Origin: JBNFVY01 sp049943335
GTDB lineage: Bacteria; Pseudomonadota; Alphaproteobacteria; Rhodobacterales; Rhodobacteraceae
NCBI RefSeq assembly: GCF_049943335.1
Contig: NZ_JBNFVY010000006.1
Span: forward strand, 49,948-113,947
Direction of reading: 5' to 3'
DNA: 64,000 nt
Shown here: positions 52,798 through 60,667 of the stretch, one piece after another
How positions within the stretch are numbered: the stretch's first letter is position 1
Layout: every line of letters starts with the position of its first letter
The notes under the pieces: model-generated
Database searches by the model: none
Seen by the model: only the letters and a program-made list of their open reading frames with translations
Told to the model about the DNA's origin: nothing
Program-made: the position numbers and the translations under genes

Positions 52798-53949
52798 TCA
52801 GCCAGGCAGTCCGAGAACGGCCTTGGACAGGATGTTTCGCTGGATTTCGTTCGATCCACCGTAAATTGTTGTGGGCCGGGCTTTGTAAAAGCTGGCAAGG
52901 ACATCGACACTTACATTGCCCACCTGCAGTGGGCCAACCGTGCCGCCATCCGGGCCGGCCGCTTCGATCATCAGCTCGGTGATGCGCTGGAAGCACTCGG
53001 TCACCCAGATCTTGAGCATCGAGACATCCGCGCCCAGCGTTTCACCGCGCTTGAGCTGATCGGCGAACCGGGCGTAAAGCGCCGCGTGATCTTCAACGTC
53101 CAGCGCAGCCTGGGCAAAGCGGTCGCGGAACACCGGATCGTCAAAAGCGCCTCGGCCACGGGCAAAGCTTTCCAGCTGCCCCAAAGCGTTCTGGGCCAGA
53201 CTGGGCGAGCCGATGAAGATACGCTCAAAGCTCAAGAGCGCCTTGGCCATCGTCCAGCCTTTGTTCAGCTCGCCAACAAGGTTCTCGCGCGGCGTGCGGG
53301 CATTGTCGAAGAAGACTTCGCAAAACTCGGTCTCGCCCGACAGGGTGGTGATTGTGCGCACTTCGACACCGGGCTGATCCATCGGCGCAAGCAGGAAACT
53401 GATCCCCTGCTGTTTTTTCGGCGCGTCCGGATCGGTGCGCACCAACATGAAGATATGCGTGGCGTCATGCGCCATCGTGGTCCAGATTTTCTGGCCGTTG
53501 ATGACAAACTCGTCGCCTTCAATCTCTGCACGTGTGCGCAGGTTGGCCAGATCCGACCCGGCACCGGGTTCAGAATAGCCCTGACACCAGATGTCTTCGC
53601 AGCTCAGGATGCGCGGCAGCCAGTAGTCTTTTTGCTCCTGGGTGCCGAACTTGATGATCAGCGGGCCGACCATCTGCACACCCATGTCACGGCCGCGGTT
53701 GACGCCCCAGCGTTGCTGCTCTTCGTAGAAGATCAGCAGCTTGGCAGCATTCAGCCCCATGCCGCCGTATTCCGCAGGCCAGGCAGGGGCGACCCAACCT
53801 TTGGCATGCAGCTTGCGGTGCCAATGTTCGATCTCTGCGAACTTGGGACGGTGCGCCAGATGGCGTAGTTCTTCGGGGTATTCGGCCTCAAAGAACCCGC
53901 GCACCTCTTTGCGGAAGTCCGCATCGCTCATAGCGTTCCAGTCGGTCAT
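52798..53949 (-). CDS. acyl-CoA dehydrogenase, catalytic partner
   Basis: 383-residue acyl-CoA dehydrogenase. It has the middle-domain motif QGYSEPGAGSDLANLRTRAE, then NGQKIWTTMAHDATHIFMLV. The likely catalytic Glu is in ALLSFERIFIGSPSLAQ, the isovaleryl-type position. The C-terminus reads IYGGSNEIQRNILSKAVLGL without the alternative Glu. It begins at the last base of the upstream dehydrogenase stop (TAATG), and that partner lacks the base, so a heteromer is predicted. Confidence 0.9.
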   Translation of the reverse strand: MTDWNAMSDADFRKEVRGFFEAEYPEELRHLAHRPKFAEIEHWHRKLHAKGWVAPAWPAEYGGMGLNAAKLLIFYEEQQRWGVNRGRDMGVQMVGPLIIKFGTQEQKDYWLPRILSCEDIWCQGYSEPGAGSDLANLRTRAEIEGDEFVINGQKIWTTMAHDATHIFMLVRTDPDAPKKQQGISFLLAPMDQPGVEVRTITTLSGETEFCEVFFDNARTPRENLVGELNKGWTMAKALLSFERIFIGSPSLAQNALGQLESFARGRGAFDDPVFRDRFAQAALDVEDHAALYARFADQLKRGETLGADVSMLKIWVTECFQRITELMIEAAGPDGGTVGPLQVGNVSVDVLASFYKARPTTIYGGSNEIQRNILSKAVLGLPG

Positions 53950-55070
53950 TATGCGGCTCCCTTTTCTTCACGTGCCTCGAACCAAATCCGCCGGTGATAG
54001 GCGTCATCACCTAGCCATGCCGACAAAACCAGGGCCCGGTTCAGGTAAAGGCCAATATCGAATTCATCGGTGTAACCGACCGCCCCGTGCAACTGGATCG
54101 CATCACGGGTAATCCTTTTGGCGGCCGTAACCGCACGCGCCTTGGCACGGCTGGCAAGCTGGGCCCGAACCTTGGGATCGGTTTCGCTGTCCATCTGCGC
54201 AAGTGCCTCGCGCACCCCGGCTTGTGCGACTTCGCACATCACGTTGAGGTCGACGGCGCGGTGCTGGATGACCTGAAAAGACCCGATGGGCTTATCGAAC
54301 TGTTCGCGTGTCTTAATGTAGTCGAGCGCGATCTCGAAAGCGCGTTCGCTCAGCCCGACTATTTCGGCCGCGGCAAGCGCCGTGGCATCGTTGACCGCCT
54401 CGCCGAGCGCGTCCTGAACCGCACTGCCGCTGGCCAGTTCTTCGGCCGGGGCGTTCGAAAACGAAAGCTCGCCCATTGTACTGCCATCAGCCTGCGTGCG
54501 TTTTTCAACGGAAAGCCCGTCTGCGCCCGCGTCTGCCAAGACGAGAACCGGACCGGACTCCCCCTCGGCCACAACCAGAAAACCCTGTGCGCCGGACGCA
54601 CCGACAACCCAGGCCTTGCTGCCTGTCAGCTTTCCGCCGGCATAACGACAACTGGCCTCAGCCGGGCCGCCATTCGGGCCACGCTCTTGCCATGCGACCG
54701 CCAGTGTAATGTCGCCGCTAATAAGCTGCTCCATTTTCGGATGGTCCGGGCAAAGGCGGCGCAACAGGCCAAGGGTCAGCCCGACCGTCGCCACCACAGG
54801 TTCCGGGGCAATCACACGGCCGACTTCCTCGGCGATGACGCCGCCGGCGGCCAGGCCCATGCCAAGCCCTCCGTGGTCCTCGGGTACGGTTACCCCGTAG
54901 ACGCCCGCTTCGGCAAGTTCGCGGACCATGTCCGCGTCCCAGCCATTGCCGGCATCCCGTAGTTTTCTGGCGCGCCCGCTTCCGCCGGCACGGTCAAACA
55001 GTGTGCGTGCGCTTTCGCGCAGCAGACGAAGATCTTCCTGATCGCTGGAGTTCATGTCAGTCTGAGCCAT
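53949..55070 (-). CDS. acyl-CoA dehydrogenase-like subunit lacking the catalytic Glu
   Basis: 373-residue acyl-CoA dehydrogenase homologue. The N-terminus and flavin region (REQFDKPIGSFQVIQHRAVD) are kept. The base position is empty (ATALAAAEIVGLSERAFEIA), and the C-terminus reads ALVLSAWLGDDAYHRRIWFE rather than Glu-Gly-Thr. It is the probable non-catalytic partner of the next gene. The ATG at 55070 overlaps the MaoC stop by 14 bases; an ATG at 55055 is an alternative start. Confidence 0.86.
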   Translation of the reverse strand: MAQTDMNSSDQEDLRLLRESARTLFDRAGGSGRARKLRDAGNGWDADMVRELAEAGVYGVTVPEDHGGLGMGLAAGGVIAEEVGRVIAPEPVVATVGLTLGLLRRLCPDHPKMEQLISGDITLAVAWQERGPNGGPAEASCRYAGGKLTGSKAWVVGASGAQGFLVVAEGESGPVLVLADAGADGLSVEKRTQADGSTMGELSFSNAPAEELASGSAVQDALGEAVNDATALAAAEIVGLSERAFEIALDYIKTREQFDKPIGSFQVIQHRAVDLNVMCEVAQAGVREALAQMDSETDPKVRAQLASRAKARAVTAAKRITRDAIQLHGAVGYTDEFDIGLYLNRALVLSAWLGDDAYHRRIWFEAREEKGAA

Positions 55071-55506
55071 TTTGTTTACGCTGGATCATCACGGGCGTGT
55101 CGGTTGTGAACACAACTTCGCCCTGGGGGTTCTTGGCGCTGAGCGTATAGTGCAAGACGCCTCGGTCGGGTTTGCTCTTGGACGGCGTCACAGAATTCAC
55201 CGTCATCTCGATATCGAGCGTTTCATCCGGACGCACGGGCCGCAGCCAGCGAAGATTGTCAAAGCCCATACCGCCGATATTGGCGGTATCGACCATCATT
55301 TCCGTCATGATGGGTTTGAACACCTCAAGCATGGTCTGAAAGCCCGACGCGATAAGGCTACCGTGTATGGTGGCCGCATATTCTTCGTCAGTGTGCAGGC
55401 GCTGCGGATCCCATTCTTTGGCGAACGCCTTGATCGATTCCGCAGACATCGGGGTGCTGCGAAAGCGAAAGACCTGACCCGGCGAAAAATCGTCCAGATA
55501 CTTCAA
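55057..55506 (-). CDS. MaoC-like acyl-CoA hydratase
   Basis: 149-residue MaoC hotdog protein. The catalytic motif is AKEWDPQRLHTDEEYA (about residues 28-43), with the Asp and His of the signature in place, followed by IHGSLIASGFQTML. It should hydrate an enoyl-CoA made by the dehydrogenase pair downstream. The start is TTG at 55506 after AAGGAGG, with its TTGA overlapping the transglutaminase-like stop. The fold length is normal for a single-domain hydratase. Confidence 0.87.
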   Translation of the reverse strand: MKYLDDFSPGQVFRFRSTPMSAESIKAFAKEWDPQRLHTDEEYAATIHGSLIASGFQTMLEVFKPIMTEMMVDTANIGGMGFDNLRWLRPVRPDETLDIEMTVNSVTPSKSKPDRGVLHYTLSAKNPQGEVVFTTDTPVMIQRKQNGSD

Positions 55507-56222
55507 GATGCGCCCTCCTTGGAAAATCCGGCGTCATAGCCGCTGGAATCCTTGGAAATTCGCACGCGGTTGAATTCTTCCAATTTTGGGTAGGTTTCCT
55601 TGAAGGCCGCCAGGAACTCTTCCATCGGCGCGTCAAAATAGAGCCCCCGGTCATTCACATATTCCATGTGCCGGTGGTCCTGTTCGTCGAACTCGTGGAA
55701 GAGCGCATCGTGGTACCCGTCAAAGACCAGAGGTTTGACGCCGAATCGCTCACAAAGCTCCATGTTGAACGCGGGCGTGACCTTGTAGGTTTCCTCACCC
55801 AGCCATAATTGAACGTAGCCGTGATAGATAAACAGATCGGTTTCCATCAACTCTTGCAGCTTGGGCGTGTTCAGGTGGTTGCGTACATCCGCAAACCCCA
55901 GAGCTGCGGGAATGCCGACGGCACGCAAACAGGCTGCAAGCAGGATCGCCTTAGGCACGCAAAACGCCGCTTCGGCCCCTGCGATACGGCTGGCGCGATA
56001 GGAATCTTCGTCCAGCGCAAAGCAATAGGGATCATACCGAATACCGTCGCGAACCGCTTCGAACAGGCGGATTGCCTTGTCGCGGTTTGACGCATCTGCG
56101 GGAAGGTCACGCAAAGCCGATGATACGAAATCCTGCACTTCGAGGCTGTCGCTCTCGACAAAGCGCGATGGTAAGACAAAGCGTTCTGCCTCTGTCGGCA
56201 GGTCGTCTTTGGGCTGGGCCAT
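55503..56222 (-). CDS. transglutaminase-like protein of unknown role
   Basis: 239-residue protein with a transglutaminase-like cysteine-protease fold. The probable nucleophile is Cys88 in AEAAFCVPKAILLAACLRAV, and the His is His134 in YHGYVQLWLGEE. The third position, where an Asp is usual, reads KVTPAFN with Thr149. It could be a peptidase, an amidase, or a non-catalytic fold. A transglutaminase-like gene inside a beta-oxidation operon is unexpected. The ATG at 56222 follows AGGGGGG at good spacing; an upstream ATG at 56246 overlaps the operator candidate at 56239-56254. Confidence 0.8.
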   Translation of the reverse strand: MAQPKDDLPTEAERFVLPSRFVESDSLEVQDFVSSALRDLPADASNRDKAIRLFEAVRDGIRYDPYCFALDEDSYRASRIAGAEAAFCVPKAILLAACLRAVGIPAALGFADVRNHLNTPKLQELMETDLFIYHGYVQLWLGEETYKVTPAFNMELCERFGVKPLVFDGYHDALFHEFDEQDHRHMEYVNDRGLYFDAPMEEFLAAFKETYPKLEEFNRVRISKDSSGYDAGFSKEGAS

Positions 56223-56238
56223 TGGTTCCCCCCTTTTT

Positions 56239-56254
56239 TCTAACATTTGTTAGA
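56239..56254. promoter_or_regulatory. TCTAACA-N2-TGTTAGA operator candidate (site 1)
   Basis: TCTAACATTTGTTAGA is an inverted repeat with 7-base arms and a 2-base centre. It lies 17 bases upstream of the transglutaminase-like start and downstream of the CaiB pseudogene. It may mark an internal promoter. The same motif occurs at 59452 and, with two mismatches, at 63039. Confidence 0.65.
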
Positions 56255-56286
56255 TTAATAGGTTAAGACTTGGCCGTCAACGGGTT

Positions 56287-56951
56287 TCATTCCGTCTTTC
56301 GCGGTTCGGCGCCGTAGTGAATATTGTTTTCGCCCAACGTGGCTGCATGCGCTTTTCTGCCCTTGCGCGCCCGGAATTCCAGCGTGTTCGGCAACGAAAG
56401 CCCCTGCTTGATCGTTCCAGAAATATCCAGTTTCCGGTCAAACACCCCACGCGCCGCAAAGGGCGGATCAACGGCTGATTCGGTGCGGTTTTCCCCACCG
56501 CGCATCAACAATCTGCCGGTCAGGTGTCTGCCGCCGCGGACGATCTGCGGGCGGACGATCGCGCCTGCGGCGTGCGACCAGTAGTCGAATGCGATGGCGC
56601 TCGCGGATAGAGCGACGTCAAGGCGAACGCCCGCGCCGCTACTTTGCTGCGCCGTCTGGACAAAAAATGGATATTGACCACCGCCGGGTAGGTGCTGCCC
56701 CGGAATCACCGACCAGCGCAAACAGAGCCGTAGGCTGCTCATCCGGTCCGCGGCACAGCGAGAGCCCCCCGCTTCCCCACGCAACTGAGATCGTGGCCGG
56801 CCATTGAGCTGAAAATGATACCTGGATTGATCGTGCGCACGGCGTCATCGCCCATCCCGGGCCGCTCGACCGTGATAGTTTCGCCCCCGGCCCAGGCGAG
56901 CATGAGTGTCGCCATCGGGCCGGGAAGAAGGGTGCTGAAGTCCAGCACCAA
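56287..56951 (-). pseudogene. decayed CaiB/BaiF CoA-transferase (alpha-methylacyl-CoA-racemase-like)
   Basis: Remnant of a class III CoA-transferase in two frames. Frame one (56739-56951) has the family N-terminus VLDFSTLLPGPMATLMLAWA then TITVERPGMGDD, and jumps to AGHDLSCVGKRGALA before a stop. Frame two (about 56287-56784) continues with LPGGGQYPFFVQTAQQSSGA, GVRLDVALSASAIAFDYWSH and GGRHLTG, and ends KAHAATLGENN, like the C-terminal LGEH motif. About 220 codons remain of some 380; the catalytic Asp expected before Gly-Gly-Gly is lost. It lies between intact MaoC and transglutaminase-like genes on the same strand. Confidence 0.75.
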
Positions 56952-56985
56952 AATATCCTTGAACGGTTAGATCAAGGTTTGTGCC

Positions 56986-57843
56986 TTACTTGAAACGTGC
57001 AGCACCGTTGTTCAGAACCAATGCCTCACGGGCCGGGATCGACGCGCGGAACCGGGCCTCGCCGTCTTCTTCCCAGATTTCGAACCGGACGGTTTCGCCG
57101 GGATAAACTGGCGCCGAGAACCGAACATCCAACCCGACCAGCCGGGAGGAATCATAATCGAGCAGCGTCTTCAGGATCGCGCGCGCCGCCAGACCATAGG
57201 TCGCCAAACCGTGCAGGATCGGGCGGTCAAACCCGACCGATCGCGCCACATCAGGGTCTGCATGTAGCGGGTTCATGTCGCCGCTGAGACGGTAAATAAG
57301 GGCCTGACGCGGCAGAGTTTCAATATCACAGACATGATCAGGTGCGCGGTCAGGCAGCGCTGCGGGCGCGGGGCCGGCCTGGTTTTCGCCGCCAAAGCCC
57401 CCGTCGCCGCGACAAAACGCGGACATCGCAACGCGCGCCAGCTTGTCGCCGGTGTCCGCATCAATGATATCGCGGCTTTGGTAGATGACCGCGCCCTTGC
57501 CTTCGCCCTTATCCGAAATGAAATCGATCTTGCTGCGGCCGATAATCCGGCCCTTTGTCGGCAGCGGCTTGTAGACATCCAGCCATTGCTCGCCGTGCAG
57601 CACTTTTTGCCAGTTCACGCCGGTCTTGGGGTTGCGGAGCCAAAAGCCGGGATATCCCAAAATCACTGCCATCGACGGAACCGTTTTCAGGCCATCCTCA
57701 TAGACATAGGCCAGTTCTTTTTTGTCGGTTGGGTCTTCGCCGAACCCCAAGCCGAGCGCGTAAAGGATCGTATCCCGCTCGGTCAGTGTCTGTTCGATCT
57801 CTTCAAATTCCCAATTCGAAAGCTCTTCGAAATCCAATGGCAT
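56986..57843 (-). CDS. double-hotdog enoyl-CoA hydratase 2 (MaoC/MFE2-like)
   Basis: 285-residue protein with two hotdog halves, like the hydratase-2 part of peroxisomal MFE2. The second half holds the catalytic motif YRLSGDMNPLHADPDVARSV (about residues 184-203) with Asp and His, then DRPILHGLATYGLAAR. The first half includes YEDGLKTVPSMAVILGYPGF. It should form an (R)-3-hydroxyacyl-CoA. The ATG at 57843 follows GGGAGGAAAG. It lies downstream of the thiolase-like gene by 23 bases and upstream of the CaiB pseudogene. Confidence 0.92.
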   Translation of the reverse strand: MPLDFEELSNWEFEEIEQTLTERDTILYALGLGFGEDPTDKKELAYVYEDGLKTVPSMAVILGYPGFWLRNPKTGVNWQKVLHGEQWLDVYKPLPTKGRIIGRSKIDFISDKGEGKGAVIYQSRDIIDADTGDKLARVAMSAFCRGDGGFGGENQAGPAPAALPDRAPDHVCDIETLPRQALIYRLSGDMNPLHADPDVARSVGFDRPILHGLATYGLAARAILKTLLDYDSSRLVGLDVRFSAPVYPGETVRFEIWEEDGEARFRASIPAREALVLNNGAARFK

Positions 57844-57866
57844 GATCTTTCCTCCCTTGATTACAT

Positions 57867-59018
57867 TCAGAGTGTGTTTTGTGACCCCAGAATGGCCGTG
57901 ACCTGGCTGGACAGCACACCGCCGTTGCCATGCGCCAATGCCAGATCGACATCTTTCAACTGGATGCCGGGCGCATCGCCACGGATCTGGCGCGCGGCCT
58001 CGATCACGGTAAAGATACCGTACATCCCGGGGTGCACACAGGACAGGCCCCCGCCATTTGTGTTCACCGGCAAAACCCCGCCCGGCGCGATGCGCCCACC
58101 TTCGACAAAGGCGCCGCCCTCGCCCTTGGCGCAGAATCCGAGATCTTCGAGGAACAAAATCGTATTGATGGTAAAGGCGTCGTAGAGTTCCACCGCCTGA
58201 ATGTCGCTTTGCGACACGCCTGCGGCGTCAAAGGCGCGCTTGCCCGACTCGCGGGCCGCCGTCACGGTGAAATCCTTCATTTGGGAAATCTGCCGGTGCG
58301 AGCTGTGCGCCGCACTGCCCAACACATAGACGGGCGCCTTGGGGAAATCCTTTGCGCGGTCCGCGCGCACCAACACGATCGCGCCGCCGCCATCGGTTAC
58401 CAGACAGCAATCGCGCACCGTCAACGGATCCCCGACCATACGCGCGCCCAGCACGTCTTCGCGGGTCAGCGCGCCGCGCTCGAACGCTTCGGGGTTGTGC
58501 TGCGCCCATGCCCGCGCAGCAACGGCCACGTCGGCCAGTTGTTCGCGGGTGGTGCCAAATTCATGCATGTGGCGCGCCGCTGCCATCGCATAGGCAGAAA
58601 TCGGGTAACGCGGATTATACGGTGCCTCATAGGCCGGCGGGCGCGAGGCCGTCACCAGTTTGCCCGACGCGGTGCGCTGGTTCGACCCATAGACGATCAG
58701 CGCGACATCACACAGGCCCGCATCAAGCGCCATGGTCGCGGAGGAAAGGTAGTTCACGAAAGAAGACCCGCCCAGCATGGTCCCATCGATGAAACGGGGC
58801 TGAATGCCCAGATATTCTGCCGCCATAAGGGCCGGCATGCTGTCTTCCATCATGGTGCAGAACAGCCCGTCAACGTCGGACAGTTTCAGCCCGGCATCGT
58901 CAAGAGCTGCAAGCGCGGACTGCGCCATCACATCATAGGCCGTCAGGCCATGGGCCTCGCCGAAGCCGGCGTGTCCGGTGCCCACAATGGCGGATTTTCC
59001 TCGAAGTTCGCTGGTCAT
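57867..59018 (-). CDS. thiolase-fold protein without thiolase cysteines (SCP2/Ltp2-like, probable aldolase)
   Basis: 383-residue thiolase-superfamily protein. The nucleophile segment reads DGTMLGGSSFVNYLSSATMA with no Cys, and the C-terminal Cys position reads GNGGVLSSQVTAIL. Tyrosines lie in ELYDAFTINTILFLEDLGFC and NTNGGGLSCVHPGMYGIF. It is 3 bases after the DUF35 gene. The neighbouring hydratase and dehydrogenases fit a cycle that ends in retro-aldol cleavage. Its closest paralogue in the window is at 40078. Confidence 0.9.
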   Translation of the reverse strand: MTSELRGKSAIVGTGHAGFGEAHGLTAYDVMAQSALAALDDAGLKLSDVDGLFCTMMEDSMPALMAAEYLGIQPRFIDGTMLGGSSFVNYLSSATMALDAGLCDVALIVYGSNQRTASGKLVTASRPPAYEAPYNPRYPISAYAMAAARHMHEFGTTREQLADVAVAARAWAQHNPEAFERGALTREDVLGARMVGDPLTVRDCCLVTDGGGAIVLVRADRAKDFPKAPVYVLGSAAHSSHRQISQMKDFTVTAARESGKRAFDAAGVSQSDIQAVELYDAFTINTILFLEDLGFCAKGEGGAFVEGGRIAPGGVLPVNTNGGGLSCVHPGMYGIFTVIEAARQIRGDAPGIQLKDVDLALAHGNGGVLSSQVTAILGSQNTL

Positions 59019-59021
59019 GAC

Positions 59022-59399
59022 CTATACCCCCACCGGCTTGAAGAGCACGGCCGGCGCCCCTTCGGCCTCGCCGACGAAAGCAGTCACTTCCATGTCGATC
59101 ACAACATCATCGGGCGCGATGCCTTCGACCCGGCTCATCATCCGAACGCCTTCTTCCAGTTCGACCATGCACACGTTGTAATCGCCGCCGCGTTCCGGTT
59201 TGCGGCGCACGACCGTGGTGGTATGAACCCGACCCTTGCCGCTGGCGCGCTGCCACGAGATCGCGGCGCCATGGCAGTGGGGGCATAGAACCCTGGGAAA
59301 AAAGTGAAATGCCCCGCAGTCGTCGCATTTGGGCAGCAGGATTTCCTGATTGGCAAGTGCCTGCTGGAAAATCTGATCTGGTCCTGTGGCGTTTGGCAC
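59022..59399 (-). CDS. DUF35 Zn-ribbon OB-fold protein
   Basis: 125-residue DUF35 protein with zinc ribbon CDDCGAFHFFPRVLCPHCHG (about residues 25-44) and OB-fold TTTVVRRKPERGGDYNVCMV, EGVRMMSRVEG. A GTG at 59399 follows AAGGAGG. It is first in the minus-strand operon that includes the thiolase-like and hydratase genes, and is divergent from the CaiB gene at 59504 across 104 bases that contain operator candidate site 2. Confidence 0.9.
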   Translation of the reverse strand: MPNATGPDQIFQQALANQEILLPKCDDCGAFHFFPRVLCPHCHGAAISWQRASGKGRVHTTTVVRRKPERGGDYNVCMVELEEGVRMMSRVEGIAPDDVVIDMEVTAFVGEAEGAPAVLFKPVGV

Positions 59400-59451
59400 C
59401 CGTGCCCTCCTTCAAACGATCCAGTAACTGGTCAAGCGTGTTGATAATAAT

Positions 59452-59467
59452 TCTAACATCTGTTAGA
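59452..59467. promoter_or_regulatory. TCTAACA-N2-TGTTAGA operator candidate (site 2)
   Basis: TCTAACATCTGTTAGA, with perfect 7-base arms, lies midway in the 104-base divergent region between the DUF35 and CaiB genes. It is placed to control both operons. TetR-type regulators often bind such sites, but the regulator is not in this window. Confidence 0.7.
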
Positions 59468-59503
59468 TTTTGTCAACCTCTTAGGATCACCAGCGAGAAA
59501 GTC

Positions 59504-60649
59504 ATGTCAGGTTCAAACCCCCTCCCCCTCTCCGGCAAACTTGTTATCGCACTCGAACAGGCAGTGGCCGCCCCTTTTTGCTCGTCGCGGCTGGCCGATG
59601 CCGGTGCACGCGTGATCAAGATCGAACGCAAGGGCGTAGGCGATTTCGCCCGCGCCTACGACAGTGCAGCAAATGGCGAAAGCGTTTACTTCGCTTGGTT
59701 GAACCGGGGCAAGGAATCGGTCGCCCTGGATATTAAAGACGACGAAGACCGCGAGATCTTGCTGAGAATGCTAGAAAACGCAGATGTGTTTATTCAGAAC
59801 CTTTTGCCTGGCGCGCTGGCAAAGCTGGGGCTCGATTCGGCCACCTTGCGCGAAAGGTTCCCGCGCCTGGTGACCTGCGATATCACCGGTTACGGCGAAG
59901 ACGGCCCAATGCGCAACGCCAAGGCCTATGACCTTTTGGTGCAATGCGAGAGCGGCCTGGCATCGGTGACCGGCACACCCGACGGGCCGGGCCGGGTCGG
60001 CGTGTCGGTCTGTGATATAGCCACCGGCATGACAGCCCACGCAGGGATCTGTGAAGCGCTGATCGGGCGCGAACAAACAGGCAAGGGTAGCGGCGTATCG
60101 GTGGCCATGTTCGACGTGATGGCCGACTGGATGGCAGTTCCCCTGTTATATCACGACTATCAGGGCCGTCCGACGCCCCGGGTCGGGTTGAACCATACGG
60201 TGATCTGCCCCTACGGGGCCTTTGAATGTGGCGACGGCCAGCTTGTCGTCATCACCGTGCAGCACGAAGGCGAATGGAAGAGCTTTTGTGAAAACGTCTT
60301 GGCGAAACCCGCCCTTGCAGCCGATCCGCGATTCGATAGCAATTCGAAACGTCTGGCAAACAAGGGCGAACTCGAAAAGGTCATCAAGTCGGTGTTCGCA
60401 TCGCATGACCGCCCCGAGATTTTGAGGCTGCTCGACGCCGCAGGCATTGCATCGGGCGCGGTGAACGACGTGGCCTCGCTGTCCGAGCACCCGCAGCTTG
60501 ACAGGTCCACCATCAGCACGCCCTCTGGTGACATCAACATCCCGGCACCGCCGATCCGGCGCAGCGCCGGCGACGCAGCTCTCGGCCCGCTGCCGGCCCT
60601 AGACGGGGAAGGCGAAGCCATTCGCGCCGAATTCGGAACTCGGTCCTAG
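59504..60649 (+). CDS. CaiB/BaiF-family (class III) CoA-transferase
   Basis: 381-residue class III CoA-transferase. The N-terminus KLVIALEQAVAAPFCSSRLA, DAGARVIKIERKGVGD is typical, and the likely catalytic Asp is in GVSVCDIATGMTAHAG. Further text VICPYGAFECGDGQLVVITV follows the second domain. I chose the ATG at 59504; a long in-frame extension upstream is antisense to the DUF35 gene. A second CaiB gene follows 18 bases downstream. Both may serve the divergent minus-strand operon. Confidence 0.9.
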   Translation: MSGSNPLPLSGKLVIALEQAVAAPFCSSRLADAGARVIKIERKGVGDFARAYDSAANGESVYFAWLNRGKESVALDIKDDEDREILLRMLENADVFIQNLLPGALAKLGLDSATLRERFPRLVTCDITGYGEDGPMRNAKAYDLLVQCESGLASVTGTPDGPGRVGVSVCDIATGMTAHAGICEALIGREQTGKGSGVSVAMFDVMADWMAVPLLYHDYQGRPTPRVGLNHTVICPYGAFECGDGQLVVITVQHEGEWKSFCENVLAKPALAADPRFDSNSKRLANKGELEKVIKSVFASHDRPEILRLLDAAGIASGAVNDVASLSEHPQLDRSTISTPSGDINIPAPPIRRSAGDAALGPLPALDGEGEAIRAEFGTRS

Positions 60650-60667
60650 CGCAGGAAACCAGCAGAC

